From assembly GCF_025717515.1 (NCBI RefSeq), contig NZ_JAJIRN010000001.1, positions 434,001-498,000 of the forward strand: 64,000 nt of DNA, given 5' to 3'. The position numbers and the translations under genes are program-made. Under the pieces are notes generated by a model that did not search any database, was not told the origin of the DNA, and saw only the letters and a program-made list of their open reading frames with translations. Positions 1-8,335 of this stretch are shown piece by piece. Source of the stretch: Roseateles oligotrophus. Its GTDB lineage: Bacteria > Pseudomonadota > Gammaproteobacteria > Burkholderiales > Burkholderiaceae_C. How positions within the stretch are numbered: the first letter of the stretch is position 1; each line of letters begins with the position of its first letter.

Positions 1-977
1 CTGATGCGGTAGAAGGTGATACCGCCCTGGCTCCAGCTCTCCATCGTCTTGCCGTGGCGCTCCCAGAAGTCGGCCGGCAGCGCCTGCACACCGGTGTAGA
101 GCAGGTCGGAATCTTCCAGCGTCTTGTCGTTGCGGTAGTCCTCGGTCGGCAGGCCCAAGGCGCGCGCCTTGATGCGCATATTGATGTCTTTGGACACCAG
201 CACGACCTCGCGGCCCGGCTCCTTCAGCTTCAGCGCCGTCACCACGGCAAGGATCTGGTTGTCGGCCTTGCCTTGCGGCAGGCCCGGCGGCAGCGGGGCG
301 TCGACCAGCTGAGTCTGGAAGAACAGCTTGCCGCCGGCCTCGCGGTGGCCGGTGTGGTTCAGCGGCAGGCCCTTGGCCATCTCCTCCAGGCCGCTGCTCT
401 TGAGTCCGCCGGCCAGGTTGTCGAGCTCGCGGCTGACCTGGCGCACATTGCGCGCCACCTCGGTCATGCCTTTTTTGTGCCCGTCCATTTCCTCCAGCGT
501 GATCATGGGCAGATAGATGTCGTGTTCCTCAAACCTGAACAAGCACATCGGGTCATGCATCAGCACATTGGTGTCCAGCACAAACAGCTTGGGCGCAGCG
601 GCCGCGGTCTTTTTCGACTTGGCGGCTTTGGGCTGAGAGCCAAGGGCGGGGCCGGCCTTGGCCGCCTGATCTGCGGTCGCGCGAGGCTTGGCGCCGGTCG
701 CCCTTGGTGGGGCAAAAGTCGTTTGCACGTCCGGGCTTGTGGGCACGGCGGCCAAGCCTTTGCCGCTTGGCTTCGAGCTAGGGGCGGGGGACGCTGCAGT
801 CACAGCTGCCGGCGCGGCTTGGGTCGCCGCCGGCATCGCGGCCGCCGTCAAGGCAGGCTTGGCTGCGGATGGCGGCTGCTTGCGAGGCGCATCGGACTTG
901 CTGACTGCCAAATTGGCCTCAAAGGCGGAAGACTCTAGACGGCTTGCTCGTTTGGTCGGGGGCTTGGGCAGTGGCAT
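1..977 (-). CDS. PhoH-family protein with N-terminal PIN domain (partial, C-terminus off window)
   Basis: This is the first 325 or so residues of a PIN-PhoH (YlaK type) protein, read leftwards and cut by the window edge. The start is the ATG at 975-977, giving MPLPKPPTKR. Residues 1-130 are low-complexity, rich in Ala, Pro and Lys, and probably disordered. A PIN nuclease fold begins at about 131 with KLFVLDTNVLMHDP, where D136 is the expected first metal ligand. It continues through ITLEEMD and VVLVSKDINMRIKARALG to the window edge. Family knowledge says a PhoH P-loop ATPase should follow, but it lies outside the window. Such proteins are proposed RNA helicase/nuclease fusions, and the cellular role is poorly defined. 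The long N-terminal tail is unusual for the family. No operon partner is visible in the window, since a pair of terminators separates it from the upstream peroxiredoxin gene. Confidence 0.85.
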   Translation of the reverse strand, partial: MPLPKPPTKRASRLESSAFEANLAVSKSDAPRKQPPSAAKPALTAAAMPAATQAAPAAVTAASPAPSSKPSGKGLAAVPTSPDVQTTFAPPRATGAKPRATADQAAKAGPALGSQPKAAKSKKTAAAAPKLFVLDTNVLMHDPMCLFRFEEHDIYLPMITLEEMDGHKKGMTEVARNVRQVSRELDNLAGGLKSSGLEEMAKGLPLNHTGHREAGGKLFFQTQLVDAPLPPGLPQGKADNQILAVVTALKLKEPGREVVLVSKDINMRIKARALGLPTEDYRNDKTLEDSDLLYTGVQALPADFWERHGKTMESWSQGGITFYRI

Positions 978-1036
978 GGTGGTTGTCAGTCTGCGTTGAG
1001 GGAGTCGGTGGTCGGGAGGGTATAAAACCTGGCATG

Positions 1037-1076
1037 CGAAAAAACAAAAGCCGCACAGACAGCTGTACGGCTTTTG
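1037..1076 (-). terminator. Intrinsic terminator, distal of a tandem pair behind the peroxiredoxin gene
   Basis: Arms CAAAAGCCG (1045-1053) and CGGCTTTTG (1068-1076) pair perfectly. An inner ACAG/CTGT extends the stem past one mismatch. Read on the minus strand, the hairpin is followed by a run of six T. It would stop any transcript passing the first terminator before it reaches the phoH-like gene. Confidence 0.8.
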
Positions 1077-1149
1077 GGTTTGGCTTTGCGGCTCTCGGGC
1101 ATGAGCCCATTATGCACAAACTGCAGTGACATCAAAGATCGCTTGCGGG

Positions 1150-1190
1150 CAGAAAAAAACCGGCCGGGCTTCAATAGCGCGGGCCGGTTT
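1150..1190 (-). terminator. Intrinsic terminator, proximal of a tandem pair behind the peroxiredoxin gene
   Basis: Arms AAACCGGCC (1157-1165) and GGCCGGTTT (1182-1190) form a GC-rich stem. On the minus strand the stem runs into seven T. It lies about 30 bases past the peroxiredoxin stop codon, so it is the primary terminator of that gene. Confidence 0.82.
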
Positions 1191-1220
1191 GGCTTGGTTC
1201 TGATGCTGGAGCCGAAAGGC

Positions 1221-1700
1221 TCAGGCAATTTCCTTCTTCAGGTTGCCCACTTCCTTGAGGACTTCGTCCACATGGCCGGCCACCTTGATGCCGCGCCATT
1301 CGGCTCGCAACACGCCGCTGGCGTCGATCAAGAAGGTAGAGCGCTCAATGCCCTTGACCTTTTTGCCGTACATGATCTTGTTCTTGACCACGCCGAACAT
1401 ATGGCAAAGCTTCTCTTCGGTGTCGGCAATCAACTCGAAAGGCAGCTCCAGGGTCTGCTTGAACTTGTCATGCGAGGCCATGTTGTCGCGGGACACACCC
1501 AGCACTACCGTGCCGGATTTCACGAAATCCTTGTAGCGATCACGGAATTGCATGGCCTCGGTGGTACAACCCGGTGTGTTGTCCTTGGGATAGAAGAACA
1601 GCACCACGGCGTGACCCAAATAGGTGTGCGGTGTGAACTTCACGCCTCCCGTGGCAAGGGCTTCAATTTCCGGGAGGGGTTTGTTGAGCGCTGGCGTCAT
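1221..1700 (-). CDS. bcp: Peroxiredoxin, PrxQ/Bcp family
   Basis: A 159-residue cytosolic thiol peroxidase that reduces hydrogen peroxide and organic hydroperoxides. The signature PKDNTPGCTTEA places the peroxidatic cysteine at C45. The thioredoxin fold continues through VLGVSRDN, IADTEEKLCHMFGV and ERSTFLID. The resolving cysteine that many Bcp proteins carry five residues on is Met50 here. The only other visible cysteine is C99, so the enzyme may work as a 1-Cys type or use C99; that is inference. The length is normal for the family. The ATG is at 1698-1700. The gene stands alone, with two consecutive terminators behind it. Confidence 0.93.
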   Translation of the reverse strand: MTPALNKPLPEIEALATGGVKFTPHTYLGHAVVLFFYPKDNTPGCTTEAMQFRDRYKDFVKSGTVVLGVSRDNMASHDKFKQTLELPFELIADTEEKLCHMFGVVKNKIMYGKKVKGIERSTFLIDASGVLRAEWRGIKVAGHVDEVLKEVGNLKKEIA

Positions 1701-1830
1701 GTGGCGTTGTATGTATGATGCGCCCGAGTAGGCATAGCCGTTGATTATACGTTGTTCGGCATGACCGTCGGGCGAGACTGCTTTGGTACCCTAGGGGGAG
1801 CGCTTCCGAGGTCGATGCGCGCTCTAGAGC

Positions 1831-1860
1831 CGCAAGAGGCCGCAAGGGGCCGCAAGGGGC
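1831..1860. repeat. Three tandem 10-bp repeats
   Basis: The unit CGCAAGGGGC occurs at 1841-1850 and 1851-1860, and a one-base variant CGCAAGAGGC occurs at 1831-1840. The array lies in the non-coding gap between the Mth938-like gene and the peroxiredoxin promoter region. It has no coding role that I can see. Confidence 0.7.
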
Positions 1861-1881
1861 GAAACGAGGCCTGCCGGGCTT

Positions 1882-2256
1882 TCAAACCTCGATCAAAAGG
1901 GCTGCCAAAACGTTGCGCCCTTCGCTCGCCAACACGTTGTAGGTGCGGCAGGCTGCGGCCAGATCCATGGTTTCGACGCCAATTCTGGCCTGTATCAGGC
2001 TTTGATACAGCGCCGGTTTGGCAAACCTGATGCGCGCGCCGCTGCCGAAAATCACCAGCTCGGGCTTCAAGCTCAGTATTTGCTCGAAATGTGACCCGCT
2101 CAGCTCATCGAAGCGGCTCAAAGCCCACGCTTGCACCTCACCTCGCCAGGGCACCAGCAAGCTGGAACCGTAGGCCTCGCCGTTCACCCAGACCGACCGG
2201 CCATCGTGCTTCGAAATGCTGTTGCCGCCTTGCGGTTCATCGAGTTGAAATTTCAT
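1882..2256 (-). CDS. Mth938/NDUFAF3-like domain protein
   Basis: A 124-residue protein starting at the ATG at 2254-2256 (MKFQLDEPQGG). The reading frame is open further upstream, but this start fits the family N-terminus. Diagnostic stretches are YGSSLLVPW, PELVIFGSGARIRF and IGVETMDLAAACRTYNVL. Together they match the Mth938 fold shared with the mitochondrial complex I assembly factor NDUFAF3. The bacterial function is not established. There is no signal peptide or membrane segment. The stop is separated from the peroxiredoxin gene by about 180 bases holding short tandem repeats. Confidence 0.8.
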   Translation of the reverse strand: MKFQLDEPQGGNSISKHDGRSVWVNGEAYGSSLLVPWRGEVQAWALSRFDELSGSHFEQILSLKPELVIFGSGARIRFAKPALYQSLIQARIGVETMDLAAACRTYNVLASEGRNVLAALLIEV

Positions 2257-2456
2257 ATTGACTGCTAGAGCTTGGGCTGGGCGTTGAAGGGAGGGCAAGT
2301 TACGGCGAGTTTCGGTGCGGCGTGCGCCGCCGCTGGCTGCCGGCTTGCCAGCCTGTGATTAAATTGTATGTTTTGCGGCGCAGCATTTCTCGCGCCGACT
2401 CGCTTCACCCAGCTGCCCATGCCTTGTTTCGCCGCCATTTCTGAGGAGTTCACGTC

Positions 2457-3686
2457 TTGTTGAAGCCCACGCTCAAGTCCCGAAAGTTGGCCAATGTCTG
2501 CTATGACATCCGCGGCCCCGTGCTCGACAAGGCCCGGCAGATGGAGGAAGAAGGGCACAAGATCATCAAGCTGAACATCGGCAATATCGCCGCCTTCGGC
2601 ATCGAGCCGCCCGACGAGATCGTGCAGGACATGATCCGCAACCTGCCCGCTGCGGCCGGCTACACCGACTCCAAAGGCTTGTTCGCGCCGCGGAAGGCGG
2701 TGGTCCATTACTGCCAGGAAAAGAAGATCGCCGGCGTCACCATTGACGACGTCTATCTCGGCAACGGCGCCTCCGAATTGATCGTGATGGCGCTGAATGC
2801 CTTGCTGGATACCGGCGATGAGGTCTTGCTGCCCGCGCCCGACTACCCGCTCTACACGGCGGCCGTGGCCTTGTCCGGCGGCACGCCGGTGCACTATGTT
2901 TGCGACGAACAAAGCGACTGGATGCCCGATATCGAGGACATCAAGCGCAAGATCACGCCCAACACGCGGGCCATCGTCGTCATCAACCCGAACAACCCGA
3001 CCGGCGCGCTGTATCCCGACAGCGTCTTGCAGCAAATCGTTGAAGTCGCCCGCCAGCATCAGCTGATCATCATGGCCGATGAGATCTACGACAAGACGCT
3101 GTTCGATGGCAACACCCACACCAGCATCGCGGCACTCGCCGACGATGTGCTGTGCCTGACCTTCAACGGCTTGTCCAAAAATTACCGGGCCTGCGGTTAC
3201 CGCGCCGGCTGGATGGTGGTGTCGGGCGAGAAGCGCCATGCGCAGGACTACATCACCGGCTTGAATATGCTGGCCTCGATGCGCTTGTGCGCCAATACGC
3301 CGGGCCAGTTGGCGATTCAGACCGCCTTGGGCGGCTACCAAAGCATCAATGATTTGGTCGCGCCCAGCGGCCGCTTATGCCGTCAGCGTGACTTGGCCTA
3401 TGACTTGTTGACGCAGATTCCTGGCGTCAGCGTGGTCAAGCCGAAAGCGGCTTTGTATATGTTCCCCCGCCTGGACCCGAAGATCTATCCGATCGAGGAT
3501 GACCGGCAGTTCGCCTATGAACTGCTGGCCGAGGAAAAGGTATTGATCGTGCAAGGGACGGGCTTCAACTGGACAGCCCCCGATCATTTCCGGCTCGTGT
3601 TTTTGCCCAACTCCGATGACCTCCGGGACGCGGTCGGGCGGATCGAGCGTTTCCTCACGCATTACCGCAAGCGGGCCGGGCGTTAA
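2457..3686 (+). CDS. PLP-dependent alanine-type aminotransferase (AlaA/AlaC class)
   Basis: A 409-residue fold-type I aminotransferase that most likely makes alanine from pyruvate and glutamate. It shows NPNNPTG (178-184), ADEIYD (207-212) and the Schiff-base lysine K241 in SKNYRACGYRAGW. The C-terminal part holds substrate-carboxylate arginine candidates such as the one in DHFRLVFLP. A TTG start at 2457 is chosen because GAGGAG at 2443-2448 sits eight bases upstream; a second TTG follows immediately. It leads the hom-thrC operon with a 45-base gap before hom. In Burkholderiales this gene order is common, which suggests co-regulation of aspartate- and alanine-family amino acids. Substrate specificity cannot be read from sequence alone. 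Confidence 0.9.
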   Translation: MLKPTLKSRKLANVCYDIRGPVLDKARQMEEEGHKIIKLNIGNIAAFGIEPPDEIVQDMIRNLPAAAGYTDSKGLFAPRKAVVHYCQEKKIAGVTIDDVYLGNGASELIVMALNALLDTGDEVLLPAPDYPLYTAAVALSGGTPVHYVCDEQSDWMPDIEDIKRKITPNTRAIVVINPNNPTGALYPDSVLQQIVEVARQHQLIIMADEIYDKTLFDGNTHTSIAALADDVLCLTFNGLSKNYRACGYRAGWMVVSGEKRHAQDYITGLNMLASMRLCANTPGQLAIQTALGGYQSINDLVAPSGRLCRQRDLAYDLLTQIPGVSVVKPKAALYMFPRLDPKIYPIEDDRQFAYELLAEEKVLIVQGTGFNWTAPDHFRLVFLPNSDDLRDAVGRIERFLTHYRKRAGR

Positions 3687-3731
3687 TCGCCGGCCCTGAT
3701 TGTTTTTTAGCGAAGACCAGAAAGAATCCCC

Positions 3732-5042
3732 ATGAAAGCGATCAAAGTTGGCCTGCTGGGCATTGGCACCGTAGGCAGCGGCACTTTCAATGTGCTGCGC
3801 CGCAACAGCCAAGAAATTCGCGGCCGCGCCGGCCGGGACATCGAGATCACGATGGTTGCTGACCTCGACGTCGAGCGTGCCCGCTGCGTCGTCGGACCCG
3901 ACGTGACCGTCGTCAGCGATGCGCGCGCCATCATTGCCAACCCCGAGATCGATATCGTCGTCGAGTTGATCGGCGGCTACGGTGTCGCCAGAACCCTGGT
4001 GCTGGAGGCGATTGACGCCGGCAAGCATGTGGTCACCGCCAACAAGGCCTTGCTGGCCGTGCATGGCACCGAGATTTTTGCGGCCGCGCGGGCCAAGGGC
4101 GTGATGGTGGCTTTTGAAGCGGCCGTGGCCGGCGGCATTCCCATCATCAAGGCCTTGCGCGAAGGCCTGACGGCCAATCGCATCGAGTGGATCGCCGGCA
4201 TCATCAACGGCACGACCAACTTCATCCTGTCCGAAATGCGCAGCAAGGGTCTGGACTTTGCTGTGGTGCTGAAGGAAGCGCAGCGTTTGGGTTATGCCGA
4301 GGCCGACCCGACCTTTGACATCGAAGGCGTTGACGCCGCGCACAAGATCAGCCTGATGAGCGCGATCGCATTCGGCAGCCCGGTGCAGTTTGACAAGGCC
4401 CATGTCGAGGGCATCACCCAGTTGCAGGCGGTCGACATCAAGTACGCCGAGCAACTCGGCTACCGCATCAAGCTGCTGGGCCTGACGCGCCGGCGCGAGA
4501 ATGGTATCGAGCTGCGCGTGCATCCGACCCTGGTGCCGATGGCGCGCCTGATCGCCAATGTCGAGGGCGCGATGAACGCCGTCGTCGTGCAGGGCGACGC
4601 GGTCGGCACGACGCTTTACTACGGCAAGGGCGCAGGCGCCGAGCCGACCGCTTCCGCCGTGATCGCCGATCTGGTCGACATCACCCGTTTGCACACCGCC
4701 GACCCGGACCACCGCGTGCCGCATCTGGCCTTCCAGCCCGACGCGATGAGCGACACGCCGGTGCTCGCGATGGAAGAGGTGGTGACCAGTTTCTACCTGC
4801 GCCTGCGCGTGGCCGATGAGGCCGGCGTGCTGTCCAGCATCACCGCCATCCTGGCCGAAAGCGATATCTCGATCGATGCGGTGCTGCAACGCGAGTCCGC
4901 TGAGGGTGAGCGTCAGACCGATCTGATCATCCTGACCCATGAGACGGTGGAAGGGCGGATGAACCGCGCGCTGGCCCGTATGCAAGGCCTGCCGACGGTG
5001 TTGGCGCCCATCGTGCGGCTGCGCAAGGAAGAGTTGGCATGA
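3732..5042 (+). CDS. hom: Homoserine dehydrogenase
   Basis: A 436-residue NAD(P)-dependent enzyme reducing aspartate semialdehyde to homoserine in threonine and methionine synthesis. The N-terminal Rossmann loop GIGTVGSG is at 10-17. Catalytic-domain motifs follow: TANKALLA, AVAGGIPI, GIINGTTNFIL and GYAEADPTFDIEG. A C-terminal ACT domain from about 350 (VADEAGVLSSITAILAE) suggests feedback control by threonine. The length is typical of the monofunctional form with no fused aspartokinase. The ATG is preceded by GAAAGAA. Its stop overlaps the thrC start as ATGA. Confidence 0.96.
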   Translation: MKAIKVGLLGIGTVGSGTFNVLRRNSQEIRGRAGRDIEITMVADLDVERARCVVGPDVTVVSDARAIIANPEIDIVVELIGGYGVARTLVLEAIDAGKHVVTANKALLAVHGTEIFAAARAKGVMVAFEAAVAGGIPIIKALREGLTANRIEWIAGIINGTTNFILSEMRSKGLDFAVVLKEAQRLGYAEADPTFDIEGVDAAHKISLMSAIAFGSPVQFDKAHVEGITQLQAVDIKYAEQLGYRIKLLGLTRRRENGIELRVHPTLVPMARLIANVEGAMNAVVVQGDAVGTTLYYGKGAGAEPTASAVIADLVDITRLHTADPDHRVPHLAFQPDAMSDTPVLAMEEVVTSFYLRLRVADEAGVLSSITAILAESDISIDAVLQRESAEGERQTDLIILTHETVEGRMNRALARMQGLPTVLAPIVRLRKEELA

Positions 5043-6445
5043 GGTATATCAGTACCCGTGGTGACAGGACCGAACGGGCCTTTTGCGAAATCCTGCTCGA
5101 AGGCCTGGCGCCCGACGGTGGCCTCTATCTGCCCGTCAGCTATCCGCAGATCGACGCAGCGACGCTGAGCAAGTGGCGGGGCTTGAACTACGCCGATCTG
5201 GCCTTCGAGATCCTGTCGCTCTATATCGACGACATCCCGGCCGAGGATCTGCGTGCGATTGCGCAGCGCACCTACACGGCCGAGGTCTTCGGCACGCCCG
5301 AAATCACCCCGCTGAAGGTCCTGGAGCCGGGCTTGGCGCTGCAGGCCTTGTCCAATGGCCCGACCCTGGCCTTCAAGGACATGGCGATGCAGTTGCTGGG
5401 CCAGCTGTTCGAATATGAGCTGAAGCGCCGCGGTGAGACGCTCAACATCTTGGGCGCCACTTCCGGTGACACCGGCAGCGCGGCCGAATATGCAATGCGC
5501 GGCAAGGCCGGCGTGAACGTTTTCATGCTCAGCCCGCATGGCCGCATGAGCCCGTTCCAGCAAGCGCAGATGTTCAGCCTGCAAGACGCCAACATCCACA
5601 ACATCGCCATCGAAGGCGTGTTCGATGATTGCCAGGACATCGTCAAGGCGGTGTCCAACGATCTGGACTTCAAACGCAAATACAAGATCGGCACCGTCAA
5701 CTCGATCAACTGGGCGCGTCTGCTCGCTCAGGTTGTCTATTACTTCGCCGGCTATTTTCAAGCCACGAAGTCGAACGACGAGAAGGTCAGCTTCACCGTC
5801 CCGTCCGGCAATTTCGGCAATGTCTGCGCCGGCCATGTCGCGCGCATGATGGGGCTGCCGATTGCGAATCTGGTCGTCGCGACGAACGAGAACGATGTGC
5901 TGGACGAGTTCTTCCGCACCGGCGTCTACCGCGTGCGCGGCGCGGCCGACACGCATGAGACCTCCAGCCCTTCGATGGATATTTCCAAGGCCAGCAATTT
6001 CGAGCGCTTTGTGTTTGACCTGCTGGGGCGTGATGGAGCGCGTGTCAAATCGCTATTCGATGACGCCATCGCCAGCGCTGGGCGTTTCGAGATCAGTGCT
6101 AGCGAGCATGCGCAGATTCAGCCTTATGGCTTCGTCTCCGGCAGCAGCACGCATGCCGACCGTTTGGCGACGATTCGCGCGACCTTCGAAAAATACGGCG
6201 TGATGGTCGACACCCATACCGCCGACGGCCTCAAGGTTGCGCTCGAAAACCGTCAGCCCGGCGTCACCATGCTGGTTCTGGAGACCGCTCTGCCGGTCAA
6301 GTTCGCCGCGACGATCGAGGAGGCGCTGAACCTGACCCCGCCGCGTCCGGCCGGTTTGGAAAACATCGAGTCGCTGCCCAAGCGCGTGTCGGTGCTGCCG
6401 GTGGACGCCCAAGCGGTCAAGGCCTTCATTGAAACTCATGTCTGA
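5039..6445 (+). CDS. thrC: Threonine synthase
   Basis: A 468-residue PLP enzyme converting O-phosphohomoserine to threonine. The PLP lysine is K113 in NGPTLAFKDMAMQ. The phosphate-binding glycine and serine loop is LGATSGDTGSAAEYA. Other family blocks are SGNFGNVCAG and TADGLKVA. The length matches the long (class I) type of Gram-negative bacteria. The four-base ATGA overlap with hom indicates translational coupling. Its 3' end overlaps moeA by eight bases. Confidence 0.96.
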   Translation: MRYISTRGDRTERAFCEILLEGLAPDGGLYLPVSYPQIDAATLSKWRGLNYADLAFEILSLYIDDIPAEDLRAIAQRTYTAEVFGTPEITPLKVLEPGLALQALSNGPTLAFKDMAMQLLGQLFEYELKRRGETLNILGATSGDTGSAAEYAMRGKAGVNVFMLSPHGRMSPFQQAQMFSLQDANIHNIAIEGVFDDCQDIVKAVSNDLDFKRKYKIGTVNSINWARLLAQVVYYFAGYFQATKSNDEKVSFTVPSGNFGNVCAGHVARMMGLPIANLVVATNENDVLDEFFRTGVYRVRGAADTHETSSPSMDISKASNFERFVFDLLGRDGARVKSLFDDAIASAGRFEISASEHAQIQPYGFVSGSSTHADRLATIRATFEKYGVMVDTHTADGLKVALENRQPGVTMLVLETALPVKFAATIEEALNLTPPRPAGLENIESLPKRVSVLPVDAQAVKAFIETHV

Positions 6446-7676
6446 AGCGACAACGAAGCGGCCCGCCCTGCAGAGCCTTGACGAAGCGCTGCAGCGCCTG
6501 CTGTCCACGGTGCAGCCGCTGGGCTTGAGCGAGACCTTGCCCACCGCCGATGCGCTCGGCCGCGTGCTGGCCGAGGCCGTGGTGTCCCTGATCTATGTGC
6601 CGCCGGCCGACAACAGCAGCATGGACGGCTATGCGCTCCGTGCGGCCGACGTGCAGGCGGCGGGCAGCGTGCTGCCGGTCGCTCAGCGGGTGCCGGCCGG
6701 CGTGGTCGGCGCGGTCCACCAAGCGGGCACGGCGGCACGCATTTTTACCGGCGCGCAGATTCCCATCGGCGCCGATGCGGTCATCATGCAAGAGCAGTGC
6801 GAGGCGGTGGCCGGCGAGGGTTTGGGCAGCGTGCGCGTCAATGCCGAGGTGCAGGCGGGCCAATGGATTCGCCGCCGTGGCGAGGATGTGGAGCAGGGCG
6901 CCACCGTGCTGGCCGCGGGCTGCCGGCTGGATGCGGCGGCCTTGGGCCTGGCCGCCTCGGTCGGCGCGGCGCAGCTGACGGTTGCGCGCCGGCCACGTGT
7001 GGCGCTGTTTTCGACCGGCGACGAGTTGGTGATGCCGGGCGAGCCGCTCAAGCCTGGAGCGATCTACAACTCGAACCGCTTCACGCTGCGGGCGATGCTG
7101 CAAGGCCTGGGCTGCGAGGTGATCGATCTGGGCATCGTGCCCGACAAGCTCGACGCCACCCGGGCGGCGCTGCGCGAAGCGGCGGCTCAAGCAGATTTGA
7201 TCATCACCTCGGGCGGCGTCTCGGTCGGCGAAGAAGACCATTTGCGCCCGGCCGTGCAGGCCGAAGGCAGCTTGGATCTGTGGCAGATCGCGATCAAGCC
7301 GGGCAAGCCTTTGGCCTTTGGCCGTGTGGCGGACAAGGCCTGGTTCATCGGCCTGCCCGGCAATCCGGTGTCCAGCTTCGTGACCTTTGCGCTCTTGGTG
7401 CGGCCGGTGATCTTGCGGCTGCAAGGGGCGAGCAAGTTGCAGCCGCGCGGCTTCATGTTGCGCGCCGATTTCGACTGGCCCAAGGCCGACCGTCGGCGCG
7501 AATTTCTGCGCGTGCGCTTGAACGAGGCCGGCGGACTGGACCTGTTCCCGAACCAAAGCTCGGGCGTGCTGACCTCGGCCGTGTGGGCCGACGGCTTGCT
7601 TGATGTCCCGGCCGGTCATTGCTTCCAGCGCGGGCAAATGCTGCCTTACTTGCCGATGAGCGAATTGCTGACATGA
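6438..7676 (+). CDS. moeA: Molybdopterin molybdenumtransferase MoeA
   Basis: A 412-residue cytosolic enzyme that inserts molybdate into adenylylated molybdopterin. The ATG at 6438 inside the thrC tail is preferred to the in-frame TTG at 6429. Motifs are PPADNSSMDGYALRAADV near 55-75, FSTGDELV, SGGVSVGEEDHL and GLPGNPVSSFVTFALL, in MoeA order. The MoCF-like domain is central and a beta-barrel forms the C-terminus (DRRREFLRVRL). It is translationally linked to thrC upstream and to moaD downstream (ATGA). The gene joins cofactor synthesis to an amino-acid operon, a linkage common in Burkholderiales. Confidence 0.95.
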   Translation: MSEATTKRPALQSLDEALQRLLSTVQPLGLSETLPTADALGRVLAEAVVSLIYVPPADNSSMDGYALRAADVQAAGSVLPVAQRVPAGVVGAVHQAGTAARIFTGAQIPIGADAVIMQEQCEAVAGEGLGSVRVNAEVQAGQWIRRRGEDVEQGATVLAAGCRLDAAALGLAASVGAAQLTVARRPRVALFSTGDELVMPGEPLKPGAIYNSNRFTLRAMLQGLGCEVIDLGIVPDKLDATRAALREAAAQADLIITSGGVSVGEEDHLRPAVQAEGSLDLWQIAIKPGKPLAFGRVADKAWFIGLPGNPVSSFVTFALLVRPVILRLQGASKLQPRGFMLRADFDWPKADRRREFLRVRLNEAGGLDLFPNQSSGVLTSAVWADGLLDVPAGHCFQRGQMLPYLPMSELLT

Positions 7677-7933
7677 GCACCATCACCATTCGTCTGAAAT
7701 TCTTTGCGTCCTTGCGCGAGCGCCTGGGTGCCAACGAGGCCTTGACCTTGCCGGCCGGCACGACGGTGGCCGGGCTGCGTGACTTGCTGCTGGCCCGCTC
7801 GGACGCGCATGCGGAATTGCTGGCCCGTGGCCGCGCGGTTCGCTGTGCGGTGAATCAGCAGTTATGTGCCGAAGATGCCGTCATTGGCGATGGCGCCGAG
7901 GTGGCCTTCTTCCCACCCGTGACTGGCGGCTGA
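7673..7933 (+). CDS. moaD: Molybdopterin synthase sulfur-carrier subunit MoaD
   Basis: An 86-residue ubiquitin-like sulfur carrier starting MSTITIRLKFFASLRERLG. It ends in the diagnostic PPVTGG, whose C-terminal glycine is adenylylated and thiocarboxylated. It partners the catalytic subunit MoaE, which is encoded about 14 kb away at 22021-22509 rather than beside it. It overlaps the moeA stop by four bases (ATGA). An in-frame upstream extension to 7619 lies inside moeA and is rejected. Confidence 0.94.
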   Translation: MSTITIRLKFFASLRERLGANEALTLPAGTTVAGLRDLLLARSDAHAELLARGRAVRCAVNQQLCAEDAVIGDGAEVAFFPPVTGG

Positions 7934-7948
7934 GCCCGTTCTCGCGCC

Positions 7949-8335
7949 ATGCAAGGCCTGCACCTGTGCGCCGATTTGAGCGGTGTTCGCGCCGATCTGC
8001 CGGAGATGCTCGATCCCGCCGCGCTGCAAGCAATCTGCGTGGCAGCGGTGGCGCAGGCCGGCTTGGGCGCGGTGGCCGAGTTGTTTCACCGCTTCGTTCC
8101 TGCGCCGGGCGAAACGCAGTCCGGCATCACCGGCGTCGTGCTCTTGGCCGAGTCGCATCTGGCCGTTCACACCTGGCCCGAACTGGGTGGCGTGACGCTG
8201 GATGTCTATGTCTGCAATATGGGCCAGGACAATAGTTCCCGTGCGCAGGCCTTGATGGCGCGCCTGATCAGCGCTTTCGCACCCGAACAGGTGCAGCAGC
8301 AGGCGCTGCAGCGCGGCGGGCTGGCGCAGATTTAG
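7949..8335 (+). CDS. speH: S-adenosylmethionine decarboxylase proenzyme (SpeH type)
   Basis: A 128-residue pyruvoyl-dependent enzyme of the short bacterial/archaeal class. It makes decarboxylated AdoMet, the aminopropyl donor for spermidine. Self-cleavage is expected before S69 in the block LAESHLAVHTWPE, which creates the pyruvoyl group. The expected processing histidine is H74 and the catalytic cysteine is C89 in VDVYVCNMG-like context. The first ATG is 15 bases after moaD, so it is probably the last cistron of the hom-thrC-moeA-moaD operon, but I see no good ribosome binding site. Its last 68 bases overlap the 3' end of the convergent soxR gene. A membrane aminopropyltransferase that could use its product lies at 11567-13144. 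Confidence 0.9.
   Translation: MQGLHLCADLSGVRADLPEMLDPAALQAICVAAVAQAGLGAVAELFHRFVPAPGETQSGITGVVLLAESHLAVHTWPELGGVTLDVYVCNMGQDNSSRAQALMARLISAFAPEQVQQQALQRGGLAQI

Noticed and set aside
2265-3341. 358-codon open frame on the minus strand
   Set aside because: It is antisense to the aminotransferase gene, with no conserved protein pattern.
3375-4985. 536-codon open frame on the minus strand
   Set aside because: It lies opposite the 3' part of the aminotransferase gene and hom. The translation is His/Gln/Asp-rich without any family signal, while the plus strand has clear enzymes.
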